From assembly GCA_963709355.1 (NCBI GenBank), contig CAVPVY010000005.1:2728001-2792000 (forward strand): 64,000 bases of DNA, given 5' to 3'. Below, piece after piece: positions 63,447 through 64,000 of the stretch. A model generated the notes under the pieces. That model saw only the letters and a list, made by a program, of their open reading frames with translations, was not told the DNA's origin and did not search any database. The position numbers were made by a program, and so were the translations under genes. Every line of letters starts with the position of its first letter. The stretch's first letter is position 1. The stretch comes from PLOWO2-12-38-17 sp963709355. Lineage in GTDB: Bacteria > Planctomycetota > Brocadiia > Brocadiales > Brocadiaceae.

Positions 63447-64000
63447 ATGCAAAAAAAACACAACATACTTATTATTGATGACGATAAGTTGATATGTGTG
63501 TCCCTCAAAGGCTTGCTTGAGGAAAATGACTATAATGTTTATACAGCATCAAACATCAAAGAAGCCGCCTCCGTTTTAAATAAATATTCCGTTAATCTGA
63601 TATTATTTGACTTAAGATTGAACGACCTCAAGGAAATTTCTCTAATAAACAATATTAAAGAAATCTCACCAAATACAATTATACTTATCATGATTGACCA
63701 GGCTAAAATCAAGAACGTGATCAATAATATGTGCTTGGATAATGTTGATTATATTATAAAACCTTTCGACTCCGATTATTTAAAAAAGACTGTAGAAAAA
63801 GCGCTTTATAAGCAACAATTGGAAAGTAGTTTAAAAAAGACACTGATAGAAAAGGAAATAATCGGTAATATCAACAAAGCAATAGCCATGAGCCTTGATA
63901 TTCGGGAGGTTTTCCCGACAATATGTGATGAACTGAAGAAGGTTATACAATTTGAGCGTGCCTGCATAATTATTTCAAATGAACAGGGGCAGTGGTTTAA
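63447..64000 (+). CDS. Response regulator with GAF-like extension (3' end cut by window edge)
   Basis: From ATG 63447 a receiver domain: NILIIDDDKLICVSLKGLLEENDY, the phospho-acceptor in ILFDLRLNDLKE, and YIIKPFDSDYLKKTVEKAL. A coiled linker (LESSLKKTLIEKEIIGNINKAIAMSLDIREVFPTICDELKKVIQFERACIIISN) then looks like the beginning of a GAF domain. It is likely a hybrid signalling protein or sensor kinase; the output domain lies beyond the window. Confidence 0.85.
   Translation, partial: MQKKHNILIIDDDKLICVSLKGLLEENDYNVYTASNIKEAASVLNKYSVNLILFDLRLNDLKEISLINNIKEISPNTIILIMIDQAKIKNVINNMCLDNVDYIIKPFDSDYLKKTVEKALYKQQLESSLKKTLIEKEIIGNINKAIAMSLDIREVFPTICDELKKVIQFERACIIISNEQGQWF

Overview
The window reads as chromosome of an AT-rich, Gram-negative bacterium that makes lipopolysaccharide. 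It carries kdsD and kdsC, an LptC-like protein, an MsbA-like flippase, O-antigen-ligase and WaaP-like kinase genes, and lipobox and signal-peptide proteins. Large TPR and HEAT proteins, a MoxR/DUF58/VWA operon and a lone GltB-like FMN protein would fit a Planctomycetota lineage such as the anammox Brocadiales. That placement is inference; no rRNA or single diagnostic gene is present. I saw no tRNA, rRNA, CRISPR array or transposase.

Layout. 1-6719: housekeeping genes (ridA partial, truA, csaA-like, recN, rluB-type, thiC, a class I glutamine amidotransferase). 6720-12340: an accessory island with remnants of a HEPN/MNT toxin-antitoxin pair, a fused restriction-modification protein coupled to a RadC N-terminal domain, and an SNAP-like repeat protein ending in a potassium-channel pore. 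12343-19811: cobA-hemD fusion, a frameshifted GDPD-HEAT gene, a very long lptC-like gene and kdsC-kdsD. 20023-23457: site-2 protease, scpA, a HEPN-like orphan and a nitroreductase. 23718-26882: modE-mop-modABC behind a promoter overlapped by a ModE-like operator. 26868-32659: pstCAB-phoU-TPR membrane protein behind four TTAACA repeats with an exact 11-bp period (a Pho box), but no pstS. 32940-42815: small enzymes (thiamine-binding protein, DJ-1, THEP1, CutA), TPR lipoprotein, plsC, rfbD, msbA and a secreted protein.

41796-50710 is a moxR-DUF58-batD-batA operon on the minus strand, interrupted between batD and batA by a three-gene cassette: an SNF2 helicase fused to an Mrr nuclease plus two unknown proteins, one with a HEPN-like R-x5-H motif. 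An attC-like structured repeat lies just after the helicase stop. This is my best candidate for an undescribed (probably defence) system. 51116-60603: a GltB-like gene with a clear promoter and terminator, then a surface-polysaccharide cluster (glycosyltransferases, tandem WaaP-like kinase, O-antigen ligase). 60632-64000: uridine phosphorylase, persulfide dioxygenase-rhodanese, a Cys-rich secreted protein broken by a stop codon, and a response regulator cut by the window edge.

Four otherwise intact genes (GDPD-HEAT, batD-like, moxR, a glycosyltransferase) are each split by what looks like a single-base indel, at least three of them next to or in short homopolymers or simple sequence. Assembly or read error is therefore as likely as real gene decay.
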